Shown piece by piece: positions 9,127 through 16,023 of a DNA stretch of 64,000 nt; positions within the stretch are counted from its first letter, which is position 1, and each line of letters starts with the position of its first letter. The DNA lies in the NCBI RefSeq assembly GCF_003264365.1, contig NZ_PYAK01000034.1, positions 1 through 64,000 of the forward strand. Direction: 5' to 3'. Source of the DNA: Micromonospora noduli. Its GTDB lineage: Bacteria > Actinomycetota > Actinomycetes > Mycobacteriales > Micromonosporaceae. Both the position numbers and the translations under genes were made by a program. Below the pieces are notes generated by a model. It saw only the letters and a list, made by a program, of their open reading frames with translations, did not search any database and was not told the DNA's origin.

Positions 9127-9255
9127 ATGCCCCGCGACACGACGAATCCCGTGACCGAGAACCGCGAGCCGGCGGTGGAGAGCGAACGGGGTGCGCTGGT
9201 AGCGGTGTTGGTGATGGTGATTCTGGGCGTCGCCGGGATTTTTGCGGTCTCCTGA
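9127..9255 (+). CDS. Small single-pass membrane protein (42 aa)
   Basis: Short gene encoding 42 residues, starting MPRDTTNPVTENREP. A charged N-terminal half (ENREPAVESERG) is followed by one hydrophobic helix (ALVAVLVMVILGVAGIFAVS) at the C terminus. GAGGAGG lies 7 bases before the ATG, a strong ribosome binding site, and the stop is followed by a perfect stem-loop. Divergent from the PLD-like gene. I do not recognise a family, but RBS, frame and terminator together argue that it is real. Confidence 0.65.
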   Translation: MPRDTTNPVTENREPAVESERGALVAVLVMVILGVAGIFAVS

Positions 9256-9258
9256 GGC

Positions 9259-9298
9259 GGCGCCGACGCCCCCGGGGTGAACCGGAGGCGTCGGCGCC
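9259..9298. terminator. Stem-loop terminator, convergent genes
   Basis: Perfect 12-base arms GGCGCCGACGCC and GGCGTCGGCGCC separated by 16 bases. It lies between the 42-aa gene on plus and the pirin gene on minus and probably serves both. Confidence 0.65.
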
Positions 9299-9319
9299 GA
9301 ACCCAGCGGTCGACAGTGG

Positions 9320-10306
9320 TCAGGGCCGGGTGCCCTGGCCGCCGGTGTGCGGGAGCCGCTCGGTGGGGATCACGCCGAGGCGGCCGGCCTTGAAGTCCTC
9401 GAATGCCTTGAGCAGCTCGTCCCGGGTGTTCATCACGAACGGGCCGTACTGTGCCACCGGCTCCCGGATCGGCTGACCACCCATGATGTAGAGGTCCAGT
9501 GCCGCGGTGTTGCTGTCCTGCGAGGTGTCGGCGCTGAACCGCAGCGCGTCACCCGGGCCGTGCACCGCGAGCTGGCCGGTACGCACCGGACGCCGGTCGG
9601 TGCCGACGGTGCCGCGACCGCCCAGCACGTACACCAGGGCGTTGAAGTCGGGCCGCCAGGGCAGGTCGACCTGCGCGCCCGGCTGCACTGTGACGTGCGT
9701 GATGGTGATCGGGGTGAAGGTCGAACCCGGGCCGCGGTGCCCGGCGACCTCGCCGGCGATGACCCGGATCAGCGCGCCGCCGTCGGGCGTGGTGAGCAGC
9801 GCCGACTCCCGACCCCGGATGTCCTGGTAGCGGGGCGGGTTCATCTTGGCCGAGCGGGGCAGGTTGACCCACAGTTGCGTGCCGTGGAAGAGCCCGCCGC
9901 TCATCACCAGGTGCTCCGGCGGCGCCTCGATGTGCAGCAGGCCGCTGCCCGCCGTCATCCACTGGGTGTCGCCGTCGGTGATGGTGCCGCCACCACCGTT
10001 GGAGTCCTGGTGGTCGAAGACGCCGTCGATGATGTAGGTGACGGTCTCGAAGCCGCGGTGCGGGTGCCACGGGGTGCCCTTGGGCTCGCCCGGCGCGTAG
10101 TCGACCTCGCCCATCTGGTCGAGGTGAATGAACGGGTCCAGGTCGGTGGTCGACACCCCGGCGAAGGCGCGACGAACCGGGAAGCCCTCACCCTCGAAGC
10201 CGCTGGGCGCCGTGGTCACCGTGCGGACCGGGCGGATCGTGGCGGCCTCGTCGAGGCGGGGCAGGCGGGGCAGGACGAGAACGTTGTCGACGGTGATCGC
10301 GGGCAT
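9320..10306 (-). CDS. Pirin family protein
   Basis: Cupin-fold pirin of 328 residues. The N-terminal cupin carries the metal-binding set PFIHLDQMG and GTPWHPHRGFETVTYIIDGVFDHQDSNGG (His residues near 75-80), then QWMTAGSGLLHIEAP. Some pirins have quercetin 2,3-dioxygenase activity; others are regulators, and sequence does not decide which. It sits 10 bp downstream of the MarR-type regulator gene on the same strand, an arrangement common for stress or quinone-responsive MarR/pirin pairs. The start is the ATG at 10306 in the sequence MPAITVDNVL. Confidence 0.9.
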   Translation of the reverse strand: MPAITVDNVLVLPRLPRLDEAATIRPVRTVTTAPSGFEGEGFPVRRAFAGVSTTDLDPFIHLDQMGEVDYAPGEPKGTPWHPHRGFETVTYIIDGVFDHQDSNGGGGTITDGDTQWMTAGSGLLHIEAPPEHLVMSGGLFHGTQLWVNLPRSAKMNPPRYQDIRGRESALLTTPDGGALIRVIAGEVAGHRGPGSTFTPITITHVTVQPGAQVDLPWRPDFNALVYVLGGRGTVGTDRRPVRTGQLAVHGPGDALRFSADTSQDSNTAALDLYIMGGQPIREPVAQYGPFVMNTRDELLKAFEDFKAGRLGVIPTERLPHTGGQGTRP

Positions 10307-10316
10307 GTCGAGGCTC

Positions 10317-10805
10317 CTAGCGTGAGGCGGGGGTGGTCGAGCTGACCCGCGATGCCCGCAGGCGCTCGCCGAGCCGGTCGAAGACCCGGGTGAGGCAGGC
10401 GACCTCGGCATCGTCGAGGTCGTCCATGAGATGCGTGCGCACCGACGCCAGATGGTGGGGTGCGGCTTCCCGCAGGGCGAGCAGCCCGGCGGCGGTGAGC
10501 ACCGCCTCGCTGCCGCGCCGGTCGTCCGGGCAGGGCTCCTTGCTGACCAGGCCACGACGCTGCATGGAGGAGACCTGGTAGGTGAGGCGGCTGGGCGAGA
10601 AGATCAACCGGCTGGCCAACTCGCCCATCCGTAGCCGCTGCCCCGGCGCCTCGGAGAGCAGGACCAGCACGTGGTAGTCGGCGAAGCTGAGGTCGCTGTC
10701 GACCCGCAGATCCTCTTCCAACTGCGTGTAGAGACGCTGGCTGGCCTCGATGTAGGCGCGCCAGGCGGCCTCTCGGGTGCTGTCCAGGCTCTCGGTCATG
10801 TCCAC
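10317..10805 (-). CDS. MarR-family transcriptional regulator
   Basis: Winged-helix regulator of 162 residues. LSFADYHVLVLLSEAPGQRLRMGELASRLIFSPSRLTYQVSSMQRRGLVSKEPCPDDRRGSEAVLTAAG is a full MarR wHTH with wing. It is transcribed with the pirin gene, which it probably represses, and is divergent from a GNAT gene across 151 bp. An AT-rich imperfect palindrome just upstream (10815-10837) is a candidate operator. Two Met starts six bases apart are possible; no strong RBS is visible. Confidence 0.9.
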   Translation of the reverse strand: MDMTESLDSTREAAWRAYIEASQRLYTQLEEDLRVDSDLSFADYHVLVLLSEAPGQRLRMGELASRLIFSPSRLTYQVSSMQRRGLVSKEPCPDDRRGSEAVLTAAGLLALREAAPHHLASVRTHLMDDLDDAEVACLTRVFDRLGERLRASRVSSTTPASR

Positions 10806-10814
10806 GACGATAGC

Positions 10815-10837
10815 ACTCTTTCAAAATTTAAGTAATG
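10815..10837. promoter_or_regulatory. Candidate MarR operator/promoter
   Basis: AT-rich block in an otherwise GC-rich genome, containing CTTTCAAAATTTAAG, an imperfect inverted repeat (CTT...AAG around AAATTT), about 10 bp upstream of the marR-like start. Position and composition suit autoregulation; the match is by inspection only. Confidence 0.4.
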
Positions 10838-10956
10838 TCGTTAAGCGTCGCCTGCGTCACTTCCTCACCCGCTGGCGGCTGGATCGTGCAGCTTTGAAGG
10901 AAACCCGCGTTAATCCGGCGGCGCCCAGGCCGCAGGTTGTGCCAGACTCCGGCCTC

Positions 10957-11490
10957 GTGGAACACGTGGAACTCTCCGCCGCCGACCTGTTGCTGCGCCC
11001 CTGGCGAGACGCGGACGCTCCGGCGGTGCGCGACGCCCTCCGGGACCCGGCGATCGCCCAGTGGAACCCGCAGGGCGGCGACCCGATCGACGACGAGGTC
11101 GCGCTGCTCTGGGTGCGTCGCCGGGCCGACTGGTCCACCGGCGGCCACGCCTCGATGGCGGTCACCGCGGCGGCCGACGGCGAACTGCTCGGCTCGGTGT
11201 CGCTGCACCGCATCCACGACGGCGACGCGTCCATCGGCTACTGGACGGTGCCCGCGGCGAGGGGGCGTCAGGTGGCGGTGCGCGCCGTCGTCCGGCTCAC
11301 CGACTGGGCGTTCGCGGATCTCGGGCTGCACCGGGTGGAGTTGTGTCACGCGGTGGCCAACCCGGCGTCCTGCCGGGTCGCCGACCGCGCCGGCTACCCG
11401 GCCGAGGGGACCCTGCGCGAGTCGTACCGGTACGGCGACGGCCGCCGCTACGACGAGCACCTGCACGCCCGCCTGGCCACCGACCGTTAG
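10957..11490 (+). CDS. GNAT-family N-acetyltransferase (RimJ-like)
   Basis: A 177-residue acetyltransferase of the RimJ/RimL subgroup. LLLRPWRDADAPAVRDALRDPAIAQWNP is the typical N-terminal strand and helix; GDASIGYWTVPAARGRQVAVRAVVRLTDWAFADLGLHRVELCHAVANPASCRVADRAGY covers the acetyl-CoA site and the conserved N-x-x-S segment. The GTG at 10957 begins the conserved region. Likely substrates are protein N termini or small amines, not resolvable here. It stands alone, divergent from the MarR/pirin pair. Confidence 0.88.
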   Translation: MEHVELSAADLLLRPWRDADAPAVRDALRDPAIAQWNPQGGDPIDDEVALLWVRRRADWSTGGHASMAVTAAADGELLGSVSLHRIHDGDASIGYWTVPAARGRQVAVRAVVRLTDWAFADLGLHRVELCHAVANPASCRVADRAGYPAEGTLRESYRYGDGRRYDEHLHARLATDR

Positions 11491-11551
11491 CCGGAGGCGG
11501 ACCGGGGTCCGAACACGCTCCGGCCCCGGCCGCGCAGGTCGTCTCGAACCG

Positions 11552-12040
11552 TCACTCGGTGACCTTGCGGAGGAATGTCGCGAGGGCGGTCCTGACGCGC
11601 TCGATCCGCTCCGGCAGGGGCAGTGGCTCGGGCGCGGGGGGCCCGGCGTGCTTCTTCCCGCGCAGGTACAGCGAGCAGGCCAGGTCGGAGCACAGGTACG
11701 TGCCCACGGAGTCGCCCTGCCGTCCGCTCGGGCCGGCCTTGGGTGCGGTCATCAACGAGACGCCACCGCCGAGGTGGGTGGTCAGGCAGAACGAGCACAT
11801 GCTGTGCCGCACGCGCCCCATCTGGTGCTTCGCGGCCCGCAGCACCACCCCGGCCAGCTTGCCGTCGGTCTCGGCGACCAGGTAGGCCCGCTGCGGGGCG
11901 GAGGGATCCCGCCAGCCGAGAAAGTCGAGGTCGTCCCACTGGCGCATTTCAAGATCATTCGGTACGGCCAGCCGCTTCGCCTCGCCCTTGCTGCAGTTGA
12001 CGAAGGACGCGCGGATGACGGATTCGGTCAGGACCAACAT
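11552..12040 (-). CDS. FBP domain (treble-clef zinc finger) protein
   Basis: A 162-residue protein matching the actinobacterial family annotated as FBP domain, elongation-factor-G-binding-like C-terminal zinc finger. The hallmark cysteines are MCSFC and TYLCSDLACSLYLRGKK, which would form a treble-clef zinc site. In other bacteria this zinc-binding region lets FusB-type proteins bind EF-G; whether this actinobacterial form does so is unproven. It starts at the ATG at 12040 and is divergent from a TetR regulator with a palindromic operator candidate between them. Confidence 0.8.
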   Translation of the reverse strand: MLVLTESVIRASFVNCSKGEAKRLAVPNDLEMRQWDDLDFLGWRDPSAPQRAYLVAETDGKLAGVVLRAAKHQMGRVRHSMCSFCLTTHLGGGVSLMTAPKAGPSGRQGDSVGTYLCSDLACSLYLRGKKHAGPPAPEPLPLPERIERVRTALATFLRKVTE

Positions 12041-12048
12041 AGGTAGTA

Positions 12049-12065
12049 GCCTAGCCCTCTTAGGC
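12049..12065. promoter_or_regulatory. Candidate TetR operator between divergent genes
   Basis: Inverted repeat GCCTAGCCCTCTTAGGC (5-base arms, 7-base spacer) in the 60-bp gap between the FBP gene and the TetR gene. A further GGCTAGG at 12079-12085 repeats the CCTAGCC half-site in inverse orientation. Arrangement suits a regulator that controls both genes. Confidence 0.5.
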
Positions 12066-12100
12066 AAGCGATTATTACGGCTAGGTTGGGAGTGTGCTGC

Positions 12101-12670
12101 ATGGCACGTGCCGGGGTGACCGTCGAGCGCCTGACGCTGGCCGCGGCCGAGCTGGCCGACGAGGTGGGGGTCGAGAACGTCACAGTCGCCGCGCTCGCGC
12201 GCCAGTTCGGGGTGAAGGACGCCAGCCTGTACTTCCACCTCAAGAACGCACACGAACTGCGGGTCCGGATCGCCCTGCTGGCACTGGCGGAGCTGGCCGA
12301 CCGGGTCGCCGCCGCGCTCGCCGGCCGGGCCGGCAAGGACGCGCTGGTGGCGTTCGCCAACGCGTACCGCGACTACGCGCGAGAGCACCCGGGCCGCTAC
12401 GCGGCCATGCAGATCGACCTCGACCCGGAGACCGCCGCCGCGAGCGCGGGCGTCCGGCACGCCGAGATGACCCGGGCGATCCTGCGCGGCTACCGGCTCT
12501 CCGAGCCTGACCAGACCGACGCGGTGCGGATGATGCACAGCACGTTCCACGGGTTCGTGAGCCTGGAGAAGACCGGCGGCTTCCGGCACACCCCGCGCCC
12601 CACCGACGACTCCTGGTCGCGCGCCCTGGACGCCCTCGACGCCGTCCTCACCAACTGGCCGTCGCGCTGA
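12101..12670 (+). CDS. TetR-family transcriptional regulator
   Basis: TetR/AcrR regulator of 189 residues. The HTH is VERLTLAAAELADEVGVENVTVAALARQFGVKDASLYFHLKNAHELRVRI (residues 7-55). The C-terminal ligand-binding domain carries the MHSTFHGFVSLEKTGGF segment of the WHG-type subfamily. The ATG at 12101 is preceded by GGGAG; a TTG 15 bp earlier is less likely. It is divergent from the FBP-domain gene and probably controls that gene and itself through the inverted repeat between them. Confidence 0.9.
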   Translation: MARAGVTVERLTLAAAELADEVGVENVTVAALARQFGVKDASLYFHLKNAHELRVRIALLALAELADRVAAALAGRAGKDALVAFANAYRDYAREHPGRYAAMQIDLDPETAAASAGVRHAEMTRAILRGYRLSEPDQTDAVRMMHSTFHGFVSLEKTGGFRHTPRPTDDSWSRALDALDAVLTNWPSR

Positions 12671-12703
12671 GCTGCCGCAGAGCCACGGCATAGGCTCGGT
12701 GGT

Positions 12704-13291
12704 GTGGATGATCTGGAGTTGGCCGACTGGCGGGAGCGGGTGGCCCGGCTGTACCTGTCCGACGTCGACCTGGCCGGCTTCCGCGCCGGCCGCGACGAAC
12801 TCTTCGCCACCCATCCGCAGAGCCCGATCCCCGTGGCGGAGAGGTCCGACTTCGCCGGGGTGCGCTACTTCCCGCCCAACCCCGAGGCCGTGGTCGAGGC
12901 GCCCCTGCGGTCGGCCAGCGGTGAGCTGCGCATCGACACCGGTGGCCCGGACGGGGTGGTCGCGTACCGGCGGGTGGCGGTTGCCGAGACGTCCTGGGGG
13001 CCGCTGACCCTGTGGTGGATCGAGGCGTACGGGGGCGGGCTGTTCGTTCCGCTGCGCGACGGCACCTGCGGTCGGGAGAGCTACGGCGGAGGCCGGTACC
13101 TCACCGACACGGTGAAGGGCACCTTCGGCCGGGGCGTCGAGCTACTGCCCGGCGACCGGGTCCGGCTGGACGCGAACTACCTCTACAACCCGAGCTGCGC
13201 CTACGACGACCGCTGGGCCTGCCCGCTGGCACCACCGGAGAACCGGGTCGATGTGCCGCTGCGCGCCGGCGAGCTGACGTACCACGACTGA
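12704..13291 (+). CDS. DUF1684 domain protein
   Basis: A 195-residue protein of the DUF1684 family. Recognisable blocks are the opening W-R-RVARLYL, HPQSPIP, VRYFPPNP, and the C-terminal GGRYL-D and LDANYLYNPSCAYDDRWACPLAPPENRVDVPLRAGE, which is the most conserved part of the family. The function is unknown. GTG start at 12704, about 30 bp after the TetR gene, so cotranscription is possible. A strong stem-loop follows. Confidence 0.85.
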   Translation: MDDLELADWRERVARLYLSDVDLAGFRAGRDELFATHPQSPIPVAERSDFAGVRYFPPNPEAVVEAPLRSASGELRIDTGGPDGVVAYRRVAVAETSWGPLTLWWIEAYGGGLFVPLRDGTCGRESYGGGRYLTDTVKGTFGRGVELLPGDRVRLDANYLYNPSCAYDDRWACPLAPPENRVDVPLRAGELTYHD

Positions 13292-13292
13292 A

Positions 13293-13330
13293 CGGCCGCC
13301 CGCCCCGAGTGCTGCCGGGGCGGGCGGCCG
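13293..13330. terminator. Bidirectional terminator
   Basis: Perfect 15-base arms (CGGCCGCCCGCCCCG and complement) with an 8-base loop, between the convergent DUF1684 and YflT-like genes. Confidence 0.75.
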
Positions 13331-13338
13331 GTCGTCGC

Positions 13339-13926
13339 TCAGCCGTTGGTGGCCGCCCGTCCCGACATCTGCATCCGACCGAGCAGCTGCCGCGCCTGGT
13401 CGGCGAGCTGCGCGTCGACTGTCACCGCGTACTGGCCGGCGCGCAGTGAGCTGGCCGAGGTGAAGTCGCGCTGGCCGCCCGTCATGGCGTGCGCGACCGC
13501 ACCGAACACGGCACCCCAGATCGCACCGATGACCAGCCCGACCAGGATCACCGCCAGCCAGTTGCCGACGGTGAAGATGCCGAACAACAGGCCGATGAAG
13601 AGCCCGAACCAGGCGCCGGTACCGGCGCCGAGCAGACCGGCTCGACCGGTGGTCATTCGCCCGAGCACCGTCTCCACCAGGGTGAGGTTGGTGCCGACGA
13701 TGGCGCTGTGCTCCACCGGAAAGCGGTTGTCGGCCAGGTAGTCGACGACCCGCTGCGCGGTCGGATAGTCCTGGTACGAGCCGATCGTCACGGTCGGCGG
13801 GCCGGCCTCCGGCCCGTGGCCGTCCCCGCCCGGGGACGACAGGCGGCCGGCCGGCCCGGATGGAAGCAGGTCGCCACCCTGTGTGCCGGACCGCCAGGCG
13901 GCGGTCGGCTCCGAAGCTGACGTCAT
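13339..13926 (-). CDS. General stress protein, YflT/17M-like with glycine-rich membrane segments
   Basis: A 195-residue protein. An N-terminal soluble domain (VTIGSYQDYPTAQRVVDYLADNRFPVEHSAIVGTNLTLVETVLGR) matches the heat-induced YflT/GS17M fold. It is followed by two hydrophobic, glycine-rich segments (GLLGAGTGAWFGLFIGLLFGIF and VGNWLAVILVGLVIGAIWGAVFGAVAHAM), and a C-terminal part (AGQYAVTVDAQLADQARQLL). B. subtilis yflT belongs to the SigB regulon, so SigF control here is plausible. The start at 13926 lies 6 bases after GGGAGG. Confidence 0.8.
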   Translation of the reverse strand: MTSASEPTAAWRSGTQGGDLLPSGPAGRLSSPGGDGHGPEAGPPTVTIGSYQDYPTAQRVVDYLADNRFPVEHSAIVGTNLTLVETVLGRMTTGRAGLLGAGTGAWFGLFIGLLFGIFTVGNWLAVILVGLVIGAIWGAVFGAVAHAMTGGQRDFTSASSLRAGQYAVTVDAQLADQARQLLGRMQMSGRAATNG

Positions 13927-14037
13927 GAGCATCCTCCCTCGTCAGCTCGCCGCGTTCCCGTCCAGGCCGACCGGTAACGCGGTCTCCACCGCCGGACAGG
14001 AGGGGAATGGGCGCGGACTGCCCGGGTAGGCAGTCAG

Positions 14038-15870
14038 GTGGAGAGCGGACAGATCAGCGACTACGGGTTCCTCGCCGACGGCCGCACCGCGGCGCTGGTG
14101 GACGCCTCGGGCTCGGTGAACTGGTGGTGCCCTGGCCGGTTCGACGCCCCGTCGGTGTTCGGGCGGCTGCTCGACGAGGGCGCAGGGCACTGGTCGATCC
14201 GACCGGAGGTCGATTTCACTGTCGAACGGAGCTACCTGGAGGACACCCTGGTCCTGCGGACCGTCTTCCGTACCGCGCAGGGGGAGGTCGCGCTCACCGA
14301 TGCGCTCGCCTTCGAGCCCGGCTCGCGAGGTCACGACATAGGGATGCACCCACCGCAGGTGCTGGTCCGTAGCGTGCAGGGACTCTCCGGTGCGGTGCCG
14401 ATGCGGGTGCACTACCGTCCGCGCTTCGAGTACGGGCGCACCACCGCGTACCTGGTCGAGCGTGAGGACATGCTTGAGGCCATCGCCGGGGCCGTGCGGC
14501 TCACCTTCCGCAGCAGCGTGCGGTTGGCGTGCGGCGACGACGGCGATGCCGCAGCGACGTTCACCGTCCGCGCCGGCACGACCCACAACTTCAGTCTCGG
14601 GTACGCCCCGACCTACGACGCACCACTGCCGGAGGTACCGGACGCCGACCAGACGATCGCCGACACCGTCGCAGGCTGGCGGTCCTGGGCCGACGAGCAC
14701 GAGTACAAGGGCTTCTACGCCGAGGAGGTGCGGCGCAGCGGGCTGGTGGTGCAGGGCATGACGTACCGGCCCAGCGGCGCGGTGGTGGCCTCGGTGACCA
14801 CCTCGCTGCCGGAGAAGCTCGGCGGGGACCGCAACTACGACTACCGCTACGTCTGGGTGCGCGACTTCAGCCACACGCTGCGGGCGCTGTGGCGGTCGGC
14901 GTGCTTCGACGAGGTGCGGCGGCAGTTCGCCTGGTTGGGCCGGGCGATGGGCCGAATCGGCGACCAGCCGGTGCCCATCATGTACGGGGTGCTGGGGGAG
15001 CGGGACCTCACCGAACATCGGCTGGACCAGCTCGGCGGTTACCGCGACAGCCCGCCGGTGGTGACCGGCAACGACGCATGGCGGCAGCGGCAGAACGACA
15101 TCTACGGCGCGGCCATGGACGCCGCCTGGCTGATGCGCGACCAGCTGGAACCGTTCGACCCGGACGTCTACCACCTGCTCCGGGTGCTCGCCGATCAGGC
15201 CGAGCAGGACTGGAAACAGCCGGACGCGGGGATGTGGGAGGAGCGTGGGGTGCAACACCACCACGTGTCCTCGAAGGTGGAGTGCTGGGTAGCGCTGGAC
15301 CGGGCGGTCCGCTTCGGCGACCAGCTCGGCGGGCCGCAGGACCTGGCCCGCTGGACGGCGGCCCGGGACGAGGTGCGCGCGGCGATCCTCGAGCGGGGGT
15401 GGAGCGACCGGCTCCAGTCGTACACCGGGATTTTTGATTCCGACGAGCTGGACGCGTCGGTGCTGGTGATGCCGCTGGTGGGTTTTCTGCGTGCCGATGA
15501 CCCGCGGATGCGCTCGACGGTCCGCGCGGTGGAGCGGCGGCTGTCGCACGACGGCCTGCTGCGGCGCTGGGACGGCGACCCGGCGGGCTTCGTCATCTGT
15601 TCGTTCTGGTTGGTGAGTTGCCTGGCGTTGGGCGGCGAGCGGGAGCGGGCGCACGAGTTGTTTCGCGATCTGGCTGGTCGGGTCAACGACCTTGGCCTGT
15701 TCGCCGAGCAGATCGACCAGCAGACCGGGGAGCAGTTGGGCAACTTCCCGCAGGCGTTCTCGCACATCGGCCTCATCAATGCCGCCGGTGTGCTCACCGA
15801 CGTCGAGCAGGACCCGACGTTGCGCGATTGCGGGATGCCCCCGGCGCACTTCACTCCGACGCGTCGCTGA
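14038..15870 (+). CDS. Glycoside hydrolase family 15 protein
   Basis: A 610-residue GH15 enzyme (glucoamylase/trehalase group). The N-terminal beta-sandwich begins ISDYGFLADGRTAALVDASGSVNWWCPGRFDAPSVFGRLLD, the standard signature. The (alpha/alpha)6 barrel contains GDRNYDYRYVWVRDFSHTL, and later QPDAGMWEERGVQHHHVSSKVECWVALDRAVRFG, where the Glu after W is the likely general acid. No signal peptide is present, so it is cytoplasmic. Mycobacterial homologues are trehalases, so trehalose or a short maltooligosaccharide is likely. GTG start, divergent from the YflT-like gene. Confidence 0.9.
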   Translation: MESGQISDYGFLADGRTAALVDASGSVNWWCPGRFDAPSVFGRLLDEGAGHWSIRPEVDFTVERSYLEDTLVLRTVFRTAQGEVALTDALAFEPGSRGHDIGMHPPQVLVRSVQGLSGAVPMRVHYRPRFEYGRTTAYLVEREDMLEAIAGAVRLTFRSSVRLACGDDGDAAATFTVRAGTTHNFSLGYAPTYDAPLPEVPDADQTIADTVAGWRSWADEHEYKGFYAEEVRRSGLVVQGMTYRPSGAVVASVTTSLPEKLGGDRNYDYRYVWVRDFSHTLRALWRSACFDEVRRQFAWLGRAMGRIGDQPVPIMYGVLGERDLTEHRLDQLGGYRDSPPVVTGNDAWRQRQNDIYGAAMDAAWLMRDQLEPFDPDVYHLLRVLADQAEQDWKQPDAGMWEERGVQHHHVSSKVECWVALDRAVRFGDQLGGPQDLARWTAARDEVRAAILERGWSDRLQSYTGIFDSDELDASVLVMPLVGFLRADDPRMRSTVRAVERRLSHDGLLRRWDGDPAGFVICSFWLVSCLALGGERERAHELFRDLAGRVNDLGLFAEQIDQQTGEQLGNFPQAFSHIGLINAAGVLTDVEQDPTLRDCGMPPAHFTPTRR

Positions 15871-16023
15871 GCCCGTACTTTCGTGTAAATCTTGACAACT
15901 TTCGATCCGATGACGCGAAGTTCTATCGCCTTCCAGTGAAAGACGTTAATGTCCGGGAAACACCGCGGTGCTCCTCCAGTCGGCGGGAGCGGCACCGAGA
16001 TCCCCCGGACAGCTGGAGGTCTC

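Noticed and set aside
14024-14029. GGGTAG 8 bases before the GH15 GTG
   Set aside because: No -35 match at the required distance (GGGAAT-like sequence only).
13942-15849. 635-codon minus-strand frame opposite GH15
   Set aside because: Composition is typical for the antisense of a GC-rich gene (His/Arg/Pro-rich) and GH15 on plus has clear catalytic motifs.
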